In this document: in pieces, positions 16,960 through 24,543 of the stretch
How positions within the stretch are numbered: position 1 is the first letter of the stretch
Layout: each line of letters begins with the position of its first letter
Origin: Microbacterium sp. BLY
Lineage (GTDB): Bacteria; Actinomycetota; Actinomycetes; Actinomycetales; Microbacteriaceae
Direction of reading: 5' to 3'
NCBI RefSeq assembly: GCF_017939615.1
Contig: NZ_JAGKSR010000001.1
Coordinates: 1,736,001 to 1,800,000 of the forward strand
Length of the DNA: 64,000 bases
Translations under genes and position numbers: made by a program
Notes under the pieces: generated by a model
The model's database searches: none
The model's input: the letters and a program-made list of their open reading frames with translations, nothing else
Told to the model about the DNA's origin: nothing

Positions 16960-18428
16960 TGCGGCTCCGCTCCGGTGCCGGTGGCCTCCTCGTAGCGGGC
17001 ACGCCACTCGGCGTTCATCGGGAAGAGACCGTCGACCGGATGCCCGGCGGCGACCTGCTCGGCGATCCAGGCGTCCTCGATCTCCTGGGCGACGGCGTCG
17101 GCGGCGACCTCGGCGGCGAGAGCCGGCGGGATGACGATCACGCCGTCGCTGTCGCCGACGATGATGTCGCCCGGCTGCACCGTGGCGCCGCCGCAGGAGA
17201 TCGTCACATCGACGTCCCACGGCACGTGCTTGCGGCCGAGCACCGACGGGTGCGGCCCCTGCGAGAACACGGGGAGGCCGATCTCGGCGACGGCCTGGAA
17301 GTCGCGGACACCGCCGTCGGTGACCACGCCCGCCGCGCCGCGGGTCTGCGCGCGCAGGGCGAGGATGTCGCCGAGCGTGCCGGTGGTCGCGTCGCCGCGG
17401 GCCTCGATGACGATGATCTCGCCCTCGGCGACCGCGTCGAACGCGCGCTTCTGGGCGTTGTACCCGCCGCCGTGACTGCGGAACAGGTCTTCCCGGAACG
17501 GCACGAAACGGAGGGTCTTCGCGGTGCCGACGATCTTCGTGTCCGGGAGGTTCGCGGAGACGCCGTCGATGAAGCAGGAGTGGTGTCCGCGCTTGCGCAG
17601 CTGTGCCGAGAGGCCCGCGGTGGGGGCCTCCAGGAGCTGGGCGCGGAGCTCGGGGGTGAGCGTGGGCGCTGTGTCCTCGGCAGGAAGGCCGGCGAGTTCG
17701 CGAGAGCCCCAGGCCTCGGTGCGCTGGAGGTCGTCGGCGGCGGGGAGCGAGCCCAGGTCGCCGTCGAAGGGGACGTCGCCCTGCGTGACCGTCGTGACCA
17801 GGCGGCCGGAGGTGGGGGCGCCGGGGGCGTCCGGGGCGTCGACCTCGACCTCGACCACGTCGCCGGGGACGATGACCGACGAGCCCGCGGGGGTGCCGGT
17901 GAGGATCACGTCTCCGGTCTCCAGCGTGAAGTGCTGGGAGAGGTCGGCGACGAGCTGGGCGAGCGGGAAGATGAGGCCCGCGGTGGTGTCGTCCTGGCGC
18001 AGCTCGCCGTTCACCCAGGCGCGCACGCGGAGGGCGGCCGGGTCGACCGTGCGGGCGTCGATCAGGTCCGGACCGAGCGGGGTGTACCCGTCGCCGCCCT
18101 TGGAGCGGACGTTGGAGCCCTTGTCGTTCGCGCGCAGATCGTAGAGGCCGAGGTCGTTCGAGGCGGTCACCCACTGCACGTGGTCCCAGGCGTCGGCGAG
18201 GGAGACGCGGCGGGCCGGGGTGCCGATGATCAGCGCGATCTCGCCCTCGAAAGCGAGCAGCTCGGTGCCAGCGGGGCGCTCGACCGTGCCGCCGGAGAAC
18301 CCGACCGAACTGGCCGGCTTGAAGAAGTAGGAGGGGTGGGCGGGGCGTCGACCACGCTGGTCGGCCCGCGAGGCGTAGCTCAGGTGGATCGCGATGATCT
18401 TCCCCGGGCGGGCGATGGTGTCCGTCAC
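16956..18428 (-). CDS. Fusion of FAH-family and RraA-like domains, proposed isomerase/decarboxylase
   Basis: A 490-residue two-domain protein. Residues 1-240 are a fumarylacetoacetate-hydrolase-family domain (KPASSVGFSGG, FEGEIALIIG with metal-binding Glu, GDVILTGTPAGSS). Residues 265-480 are an RraA/HMG-aldolase-like domain (RGDATTGTLGDILALRAQ, GAAGVVTDGGVRDF, PGDIIVGDSDGVIVIP). In enteric bacteria HpaG has two FAH halves and does isomerisation plus decarboxylation of the HpaE product. RraA relatives can decarboxylate 2-oxoacids, so this fusion may do both steps; no separate hpaF is visible. GTG start with GAGGAGG upstream. It is the first gene of the minus-strand operon. Confidence 0.85.
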   Translation of the reverse strand: MTDTIARPGKIIAIHLSYASRADQRGRRPAHPSYFFKPASSVGFSGGTVERPAGTELLAFEGEIALIIGTPARRVSLADAWDHVQWVTASNDLGLYDLRANDKGSNVRSKGGDGYTPLGPDLIDARTVDPAALRVRAWVNGELRQDDTTAGLIFPLAQLVADLSQHFTLETGDVILTGTPAGSSVIVPGDVVEVEVDAPDAPGAPTSGRLVTTVTQGDVPFDGDLGSLPAADDLQRTEAWGSRELAGLPAEDTAPTLTPELRAQLLEAPTAGLSAQLRKRGHHSCFIDGVSANLPDTKIVGTAKTLRFVPFREDLFRSHGGGYNAQKRAFDAVAEGEIIVIEARGDATTGTLGDILALRAQTRGAAGVVTDGGVRDFQAVAEIGLPVFSQGPHPSVLGRKHVPWDVDVTISCGGATVQPGDIIVGDSDGVIVIPPALAAEVAADAVAQEIEDAWIAEQVAAGHPVDGLFPMNAEWRARYEEATGTGAEPQ

Positions 18429-18569
18429 GGATGCGCCTCCTCGCGCTCGTCAGGACGCGTTGTGCGTCGTATTCGAAATCATATATCATCGTCTCACCCC
18501 TCGGCAAGCAGATCGGATTCGTCCGTGCGCGCCGTGACAACGCGGTCACAAGCACAAAGGAGACACCCC
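18429..18569. promoter_or_regulatory. Divergent hpa / transporter promoter region with ATGATATATGAT site
   Basis: The 141 bases between the fusion gene (-) and the MHS importer (+) contain an unusually AT-rich patch. On the minus strand it reads ATGATATATGAT (18478-18489), two direct ATGAT repeats with a 2-bp spacer, next to TTCGAA. This is the best candidate for the GntR operator and the overlapping promoters. Both flanking start codons have good ribosome sites (GAGGAGG on the minus strand, AAGGAG on the plus strand). Exact -35/-10 elements are not certain. Confidence 0.55.
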
Positions 18570-19949
18570 ATGAGCGGGCAGTCACAGGGTGGGTTCACGC
18601 CCACCGGAACCATCGCGACAGCGGCCGACCGGCGTCGTGTCGTGTTCGCCACCGTCGTCGGGACCACCGTCGAGTGGTACGACTTCTTCATCTACGCCAC
18701 GGCGGTCGGGCTCGTCTTCGGGCAGCTCTTCTTCGCGCCGCTCGGCGCCAACAGCGCTCTCGTCGGCTTCGCCACGGTCGGTGTGAGCTTCCTCTTCCGT
18801 CCCCTCGGCGCGTTCCTCGCCGGACACTACGGCGACAAGCTGGGCCGCAAGGCCGTGCTGATGTGGACGCTGATCCTCATGGGTGCCGCGACCGCCCTGA
18901 TCGGCCTGCTCCCCACCTACGAGACCATCGGCGTCATGGCGCCGGTCCTCCTCGTGCTGCTGCGCATCGTGCAGGGCATCTCGGCCGGCGGCGAGTGGGG
19001 CGGCGCGGTGCTGATGGCCGTCGAGCACGCCCCGCGCAAGAAGCGCGGCATCTTCGGTGCCTCCCCGCAGATCGGCGTGCCGCTCGGCCTGCTGCTCGCG
19101 TCGGGCGTCATGGCGCTGATGACCGCGATCGCTCCGGGCGACCAGTTCCTCGCGTGGGGCTGGCGCGTGCCGTTCCTGCTGAGCGTCGTGCTGATCCTCG
19201 TCGGCTACTACGTCCGCCGTCGCGTGGAGGAGAGCCCGGTGTTCGCCGAGCTCGCCGAGCGCAAGGAGAAGGCGAAGATGCCGATCGTGCAGCTCTTCCG
19301 CAAGCACCTGCTGCTCGTCATCATCGCGGCCCTCGTCTTCGCCGGGAACAACGCCGTGGGCTACATGACCACCGGCGGCTACATCCAGGGCTACGCCACG
19401 AACCCCGACGGCCCCATCGGCCTCGAGCGCGGACCGGTGCTGTGGGCGGTCGCCGGATCGGCCGTGACCTGGCTGCTGACCACGCTGCTGGCCGGCTGGG
19501 TGTCCGACCGCATCGGCCGTCGTACGACCTACCTCATCGGCTGGGTGCTCCAGCTCGTCGGCGTGTTCACGCTGTTCCCGCTCGTCAACACCGGCGACGT
19601 GGGGCTGCTGTTCGCGGGTCTCGCGATCCTCACGATCGGCCTGGGCTTCACCTACGGGCCGCAGGCGGCGCTGTACACCGAGCTGTTCCCCGCGAGCATC
19701 CGGTTCTCCGGCGTCTCCATCTCGTACGCGATCGGCGCGATCGCCGGTGGGGCGTTCGCTCCCACGATCGCGACGTTCATCGTCGATCAGACCGGTTCCA
19801 CCGAGGCGGTCACCTGGTACCTCGCGGGAATGACGCTGCTGGGTCTCGTCGCGACGCTCCTGCTGCGCGACCGCTCGGGCATCCCGCTCGGTCCGGACCA
19901 TGAGGAGGAGCAGTCCGTCAGCCCGATCCGCGGGCTCGCGAAGGTCTGA
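18570..19949 (+). CDS. MHS-family (ShiA-like) MFS importer, probably for a hydroxyphenylacetate
   Basis: A 459-residue proton symporter of the metabolite:H+ symporter branch of the MFS, with twelve membrane helices. Branch hallmarks are GTTVEWYDFFIYATAVGLVF at the start of helix 1, RPLGAFLAGHYGDKLGRKAV, the RIVQGISAGGEWGGAVLM segment, and FTYGPQAALYTELFP near helix 10. It is divergent from the hpa operon and shares its AT-rich control region, so an aromatic acid feeding the homoprotocatechuate route is the likely cargo. A bidirectional terminator follows. Confidence 0.88.
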   Translation: MSGQSQGGFTPTGTIATAADRRRVVFATVVGTTVEWYDFFIYATAVGLVFGQLFFAPLGANSALVGFATVGVSFLFRPLGAFLAGHYGDKLGRKAVLMWTLILMGAATALIGLLPTYETIGVMAPVLLVLLRIVQGISAGGEWGGAVLMAVEHAPRKKRGIFGASPQIGVPLGLLLASGVMALMTAIAPGDQFLAWGWRVPFLLSVVLILVGYYVRRRVEESPVFAELAERKEKAKMPIVQLFRKHLLLVIIAALVFAGNNAVGYMTTGGYIQGYATNPDGPIGLERGPVLWAVAGSAVTWLLTTLLAGWVSDRIGRRTTYLIGWVLQLVGVFTLFPLVNTGDVGLLFAGLAILTIGLGFTYGPQAALYTELFPASIRFSGVSISYAIGAIAGGAFAPTIATFIVDQTGSTEAVTWYLAGMTLLGLVATLLLRDRSGIPLGPDHEEEQSVSPIRGLAKV

Positions 19950-19958
19950 CCTCCCCAC

Positions 19959-19997
19959 CCCGAGAGCGCACGTCCCCGAGGGGCGTGCGCTCTCGGG
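19959..19997. terminator. Bidirectional terminator, 14-bp stem
   Basis: CCCGAGAGCGCACG at 19959-19972 pairs perfectly with CGTGCGCTCTCGGG at 19984-19997; the loop itself can pair CCCC with GGGG. It lies 9 bases past the importer stop and 9 bases from the stop of the convergent IclR gene, so it serves both. Confidence 0.88.
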
Positions 19998-20006
19998 CGT
20001 TCCGGC

Positions 20007-20714
20007 TCAGCCGTCGAGGGCTTCGCGGATGAGGGCGGCGGAGCGCCGGAGGCGTGCGGCGATCTCCTCGTCGTCGAGGTCGGTCGCGACGTGCACGACC
20101 GCGATCGCGGCGGGGCGCTGGCCGCGCAGGGGCAGGGGCACCGCGACCGACTGCACCGTGGGGATGACCTCGTCGTGGCTGGTCGCGTACCCGCGTGCGG
20201 CGGCGGTGCCGACGTCGGCGCGCAGGGCGGGGGAGACGTCGTCCGGGAGGTCGGTGGTCTCGAGCTGCGCGAGGATCGCCTTCCCCGGGGCGCCCACCGT
20301 CACCGGGTGCCGGGCGCCCGGGCGCTGCGCGACACTGGCGACCGCGTGCCGTGGTTCGACGCTGGCGAGCGTGATGCACTCGCCGCCGTCGAGGACGGCG
20401 AGGAAGCAGGTCATGCCGAGCTCGTTGGCGATGGCGGTCAGCTCCGGCAGGGCCTCGGCCTGGAGGTCGTGGGCGACGCCGGCGGCGAGGGCGGCCATAC
20501 GGGCGCCGAGGCTCACGGCACCGCTCGCATCACGGGTCACGAGCCCGTGATCCTCCAGGGTGCGGAGGAGGCGGTAGGCGATGGACCGATGCACATCGAG
20601 GCGTCCGGCGATGTCGTCGATGGTCAGCGCGCCGCGCGCGTCGGCGAGCACCTCGAGGATGCGGATGCCGCGGCTGAGGGTCTGCGAGGCGGGGGTCGCG
20701 GAACGTCCGGTCAT
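20007..20714 (-). CDS. IclR-family regulator next to the MobA-type monooxygenase gene
   Basis: A 235-residue IclR protein: N-terminal winged helix-turn-helix (TLSRGIRILEVLADA, LDVHRSIAYRLLRTLEDHGLV) and C-terminal ligand-binding GAF-like domain (GECITLASVEP, GAPGKAILAQL). IclR proteins often control adjacent aromatic-degradation genes. ATG start with AAGGAG seven bases upstream. It is divergent from the monooxygenase gene, and two tandem palindromes lie between them, so it probably regulates both that gene and itself. Confidence 0.9.
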   Translation of the reverse strand: MTGRSATPASQTLSRGIRILEVLADARGALTIDDIAGRLDVHRSIAYRLLRTLEDHGLVTRDASGAVSLGARMAALAAGVAHDLQAEALPELTAIANELGMTCFLAVLDGGECITLASVEPRHAVASVAQRPGARHPVTVGAPGKAILAQLETTDLPDDVSPALRADVGTAAARGYATSHDEVIPTVQSVAVPLPLRGQRPAAIAVVHVATDLDDEEIAARLRRSAALIREALDG

Positions 20715-20754
20715 GGCTCGGCTCCTTGCGCTGCTCGGGGCGCCGGTTTAGGCT

Positions 20755-20793
20755 GTGTTCAATAGTAGAACACTGTGTTCGAATATAGAACAC
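20755..20793. promoter_or_regulatory. Two tandem operators GTGTTC-N7-GAACAC
   Basis: Two 19-bp palindromes with identical 6-bp arms lie at 20755-20773 and 20775-20793: GTGTTC, seven AT-rich bases, GAACAC. Their centres are 20 bp apart, close to two helical turns, so two dimers could bind the same face. A further half-like site GCGTTC follows at 20796-20801. They sit in the 131-bp divergent region between the iclR start and the monooxygenase start, the expected place for IclR operators, and overlap the only AT-rich stretch where promoters could lie. Confidence 0.85.
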
Positions 20794-20845
20794 GGCGTTC
20801 CTGGACGCAAGACCCGACGAAGACGTCCGGAAGGAATCGACGACG

Positions 20846-22708
20846 ATGCAGTTCCACCACCACGGCTATGTGTCCGGAGACCCGCGCGTGAAAGACGCCG
20901 CCGGGACCGGGATCGATCGCCCCGCCGCCCTGCCCGACGAGGTCGACGTGCTCATCGTCGGCTCGGGCCCCGCAGGCATGCTGCTCGCGGCGCAGATGTC
21001 GCAGTACCCCGACATCACGACGCGCATCATCGAGAAGCGCGAGGGCCGCCTCGTCCTCGGGCAGGCCGATGGCATCCAGCCCCGCAGCGTGGAGACCTTC
21101 CAGGCCTTCGGCTTCGCCGAGCGCATCATCGCCGAGGCCTACAACATCGGCTGGATGAACTTCTGGGGCCCCGACCCCGAGCACCCCGATCAGATCGTGC
21201 GCACCACCCGCACCGCCGACTACGCCTACGACATCTGCGAGTTCCCGCACCTGATCGTCAACCAGGCCCGCGTGCTCGACTACTTCGCCGAGGCGGCGGC
21301 CGACGGCCCCGGACGGATCGTGCCCGACTACGGCGTCGAGTTCCTCGGGCTCACCGTGCACGAGGAGGGCGACTACCCGGTCGAGGTGCGCGTCCGCCAT
21401 GTCGGCGAGGCCGACGAACGCGTCGTCCGGGCGAAGTACGTCGTGGGCTGCGACGGCGCCCGGAGCGGCGTGCGTCAGGCGATCGGACGGACGCACGTGG
21501 GCGTGAGCGCCGCACACGCCTGGGGCGTCATGGACGTGCTCGTCAACACCGACTTCCCGGACTGGCGCACCAAGTGCGCGATCAACTCGAAGGCTGGCAA
21601 CATCCTGCACATCCCGCGGGAGGGCGGCTACCTCAGCCGCATGTACATCGATCTCGGCGAGGTCGCCGCGGACGACGATCACCGCGTGCGGCAGACGCCG
21701 ATCGAGGAGATCATCCGCCGCGCCAACGCGATCCTCCACCCCTACACGCTCGACGTGAAGCAGGTCGCCTGGCACAGCGTGTACGAGGTCGGCCACCGGG
21801 TGACCGACGGCTTCGACGACGTGGACCCCGGCGCCGACCGCAGTCCGCGGGTCTTCCTCACCGGCGACGCCTGCCACACGCACAGCGCCAAGGCCGGCCA
21901 GGGCATGAACGTGTCGATGCAGGACGGGTTCAACCTCGGCTGGAAGCTCGGTTCCGTGCTGACCGGCCGCGCCCCGGAGGCGCTGCTCGCCACCTACGGC
22001 GCCGAGCGTCGTCCCGTCGCCCAGCAGCTCATCGACTTCGACCGCGAGTGGTCCAGCCTCATGGCGCGCAAGCCCGAGGAGATCTCCGACCCGAACGAGC
22101 TGGCCACGTACTACCTCGCGACGGCCGAGTTCCCGTCCGGGTTCATGACCCAGTACACGACCTCCATGATCACCGGCACGGACGCGCACCAGGTGCTCGC
22201 GGTCGGGTACCCGCTGGGCAAGCGCTTCAAGTCGGCGGAGGTCGTGCGGGTCGGGGACGGCAACGTCGTCCACCTCGGACACCACGCGAAGGCCGACGGC
22301 CGGTGGCGGGTCTACGCGTTCGGCGACCGGACCGGGGAGGCCCTCGCCGCGTGGGCGGAGGAGGCGGCGCCCGTGTTCGCCCGGTTCACCCCGGCGGATG
22401 CCGACGCCGACGCCGTGTTCGACGTGAAGGCCGTGTACCAGCAGCCGTTCGAGGAGGTCGAGGTCACGACGACGCCCGCGCTGTTCCAGCCGAAGACCGG
22501 CCCGCTCGGACTCACGGACTGGGAGAAGGTGTACGCGGCCGGCCCGAGCAAGTGGTGCGGCACCGACATCTTCGAGGCGCGTGAGCTGTCCCGCGACGGG
22601 GTCGTGGTCGTCGTGCGGCCCGATCAGTACGTCGCGGCCGTCCTGCCTCTGAACGCGGTGGACGAGCTCGCGGGCTTCCTCGACGGGGCGCTGCTCCCGG
22701 CACGCTGA
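20846..22708 (+). CDS. FAD-dependent aromatic monooxygenase, 3-hydroxybenzoate 4-monooxygenase (MobA) family
   Basis: A 620-residue flavoprotein hydroxylase. The N terminus MQFHHHGYVSGDPR is characteristic of the MobA/phenol 2-monooxygenase group. FAD motifs are present: VLIVGSGPAGMLLA near residue 36, VVGCDGARSGVR (DG motif) near 200, and FLTGDACHTHSAKAGQGMN (GD motif) near 335. The C-terminal third (about 430-620) is the thioredoxin-like dimerisation domain. Known family members para-hydroxylate 3-hydroxybenzoate to protocatechuate. No protocatechuate genes are in view; the neighbouring hpa genes raise the alternative that 3-hydroxyphenylacetate is the substrate, giving homoprotocatechuate. 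Regulated by the divergent IclR protein, most likely. Confidence 0.87.
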   Translation: MQFHHHGYVSGDPRVKDAAGTGIDRPAALPDEVDVLIVGSGPAGMLLAAQMSQYPDITTRIIEKREGRLVLGQADGIQPRSVETFQAFGFAERIIAEAYNIGWMNFWGPDPEHPDQIVRTTRTADYAYDICEFPHLIVNQARVLDYFAEAAADGPGRIVPDYGVEFLGLTVHEEGDYPVEVRVRHVGEADERVVRAKYVVGCDGARSGVRQAIGRTHVGVSAAHAWGVMDVLVNTDFPDWRTKCAINSKAGNILHIPREGGYLSRMYIDLGEVAADDDHRVRQTPIEEIIRRANAILHPYTLDVKQVAWHSVYEVGHRVTDGFDDVDPGADRSPRVFLTGDACHTHSAKAGQGMNVSMQDGFNLGWKLGSVLTGRAPEALLATYGAERRPVAQQLIDFDREWSSLMARKPEEISDPNELATYYLATAEFPSGFMTQYTTSMITGTDAHQVLAVGYPLGKRFKSAEVVRVGDGNVVHLGHHAKADGRWRVYAFGDRTGEALAAWAEEAAPVFARFTPADADADAVFDVKAVYQQPFEEVEVTTTPALFQPKTGPLGLTDWEKVYAAGPSKWCGTDIFEARELSRDGVVVVVRPDQYVAAVLPLNAVDELAGFLDGALLPAR

Positions 22709-22710
22709 CC

Positions 22711-22746
22711 CTCGGCATGACACGTGTCATGCCGAGCGGATGACAC
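22711..22746. promoter_or_regulatory. 26-bp perfect palindrome plus a third ATGACAC half-site
   Basis: Bases 22711-22736 form a perfect palindrome (CTCGGCATGACAC followed immediately by its reverse complement), centred on CACGTG. Nine bases after the right GTGTCAT comes another ATGACAC (22740-22746), giving three like half-sites. It starts 2 bases after the monooxygenase stop and ends about 40 bases before the ABC gene. It could be the 3' hairpin of the monooxygenase message, an operator for the two-component regulator encoded downstream, or both. The third half-site favours a protein-binding role. Confidence 0.7.
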
Positions 22747-22788
22747 CGCCCTCCGGCCCCGCACGCGCTCCCGCGCGAGGCTGGAGGC

Positions 22789-23751
22789 ATGAACGACACA
22801 TCCGTGCAGGAGGCGCTGCCCCGGGCGGCGTCGCCCACCCCCGACACCGCGCCCGTGGCCCTCGAACTGACCGGCGTCCGCAAGCACTTCGGCGCCGGCG
22901 AGCGTCGGGTGGTGGCCGTCGACGGGGTCGACCTCACCGTCCACCGGGGCGAGGTCGTCGCCCTGCTCGGTCCCAATGGGGCGGGCAAGACCACCACGCT
23001 GGACATGCTGCTCGGCCTCACCGCGCCGAGCAGCGGTCACGTGCGCGTCCTCGGGGCGACCCCCGACCGGGCCACGGCACGCGGCGCCATCGGGGCCGTG
23101 CTGCAGACGGGCGGTCTGCTCGGCGACCTCACCGTCGGCGAGACCGTGCGGCTGATCGCCTCGCTCCACGGCGCCGCGGCCGTCGCGCGCGTCCCCGAGG
23201 TGATGGCGCGCGCCGACCTCGCCGGGCTCGCCCGCCGCCGGGTGGCGAAGTGCTCCGGCGGCGAGCAGCAGCGCGTCAAGTTCGCCCTCGCGATGGTCTC
23301 CGATCCCGACATCCTCGTGCTCGACGAGCCGACCGCGGGCATGGACGTGACCGCCCGCCGACACTTCTGGGATGTGATGCGTGCGGACGCCGACGCGGGG
23401 CGCACCATCGTCTTCGCCACGCACTACCTCGAGGAGGCCGAGCAGTTCGCCCGCCGCACCGTGGTCATGCACCGCGGCACGATCGTGGCTGACGCCCCCA
23501 CCGCCCTGCTCCGCGCGAGCCTGGGGGAGCGCACGGTCTCGGCCACCGTCCCCGCGTCCTCCGAGTCGCTGCGGGCCGCCCTGGCCGCCGTTCCCGGGGT
23601 GACCGGCGTGCGGCTCGACGGCGACCGACTCAGCCTGCGGGCCACCGACTCCGACGCGGCCGCCCGTCTCCTCCTCGATGCGGGCGCGCACGATCTTGAG
23701 ATCGCCGCCCCCACGCTCGAGACCGCCTTCACCGCCCTCACGGAGGACTGA
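22789..23751 (+). CDS. ABC transporter ATP-binding protein (ABC-2 type)
   Basis: A 320-residue ATPase of the drug/antibiotic-exporter type that pairs with the permease encoded next. Walker A GPNGAGKTTTLDML near residue 65, Q-loop AVLQTGG, signature CSGGEQQRVKFA (first residue C instead of the usual L), Walker B DILVLDEPTAGMD and switch His in VFATHYLEEAEQ are all visible. The C-terminal 70 residues form the DrrA-like accessory domain. One base separates its stop from the permease ATG. The operon continues into a histidine kinase and response regulator. Confidence 0.93.
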   Translation: MNDTSVQEALPRAASPTPDTAPVALELTGVRKHFGAGERRVVAVDGVDLTVHRGEVVALLGPNGAGKTTTLDMLLGLTAPSSGHVRVLGATPDRATARGAIGAVLQTGGLLGDLTVGETVRLIASLHGAAAVARVPEVMARADLAGLARRRVAKCSGGEQQRVKFALAMVSDPDILVLDEPTAGMDVTARRHFWDVMRADADAGRTIVFATHYLEEAEQFARRTVVMHRGTIVADAPTALLRASLGERTVSATVPASSESLRAALAAVPGVTGVRLDGDRLSLRATDSDAAARLLLDAGAHDLEIAAPTLETAFTALTED

Positions 23752-23752
23752 C

Positions 23753-24514
23753 ATGACCCTGACCCTCTCGCCGACCATGCTGCGCATCGAGGGACTGCGT
23801 CAGCTGCGCAACCCCTACACGCTCGCCTTCACCCTCGCCATGCCCGTGGCCATGTACCTGCTCTTCGGCGCGGGCATGGGCTACGGCACGCTCTCCGCCG
23901 GCAACGGCAACGTCTCGTTCTACGTCATGGTCTCGATGGCCGCCTACGGCACCGCGGTCGCGATGAGCTCACTCACCTCGCTCGCCGCCACCGAAGCGAA
24001 GCAGGGGTGGGGGCGCCAGCTCGCGATGACCCCGCTGACGACCGCTGGCTACGCCGCGACGAAGCTGCTCACGGCGGTGTCGTTCGCGGCTCTCGCGCTC
24101 GCCGCCGTCTTCGTCGCCGGGCTGTTCACGGGGGCGGAGGCGGACGGTGCCTGGCGGTGGGTCGCGAGCGCCGCGCTCATCCTCGGGATCGGCCTCATGT
24201 TCGGCCTCTACGGACTCGGGGTCGGGTTGTTCTTCAGCTCCGACTCCGCCGCGGCCCTCGCCTCGATCTCGATGACCTTCTTCGCCTTCTTCGGCAACGT
24301 GTTCATGCCGCTCGACGGCGTCATGCTCGACATCGCCCGCTTCACCCCTCTCTACGGTTTCGTGGCCCTGAGCCGCTGGCCGCTCACCGACGGGGTGCTC
24401 ACCACGGGACAGACGGACGAGCTGTGGATGCTGTTCCTCAACGTGGCGGTCTGGCTGGCCGTGTTCGCGGCGCTCGTCGCGATGGGCGTGAAGCGCGCCC
24501 GGACCCGCCGATGA
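23753..24514 (+). CDS. ABC-2 type transporter permease
   Basis: A 253-residue integral membrane protein with six hydrophobic segments, the usual size for ABC-2 permeases. Typical features are the N-terminal LRQLRNPYTLAFTLAMPVAMYLLFG, a central AATEAKQGWGRQLAMTPLT cytoplasmic segment, and FFGNVFMPLDGVMLDIARFTP before the last helices. Forms an efflux unit with the preceding ATPase. The start is ATG one base after the ATPase stop; the longer frame overlaps that gene. Cargo unknown; such pairs often export antimicrobials or lipids. Confidence 0.9.
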   Translation: MTLTLSPTMLRIEGLRQLRNPYTLAFTLAMPVAMYLLFGAGMGYGTLSAGNGNVSFYVMVSMAAYGTAVAMSSLTSLAATEAKQGWGRQLAMTPLTTAGYAATKLLTAVSFAALALAAVFVAGLFTGAEADGAWRWVASAALILGIGLMFGLYGLGVGLFFSSDSAAALASISMTFFAFFGNVFMPLDGVMLDIARFTPLYGFVALSRWPLTDGVLTTGQTDELWMLFLNVAVWLAVFAALVAMGVKRARTRR

Positions 24515-24543
24515 GCGCCCCGGGGCGACAGTAGGTTGGACGG

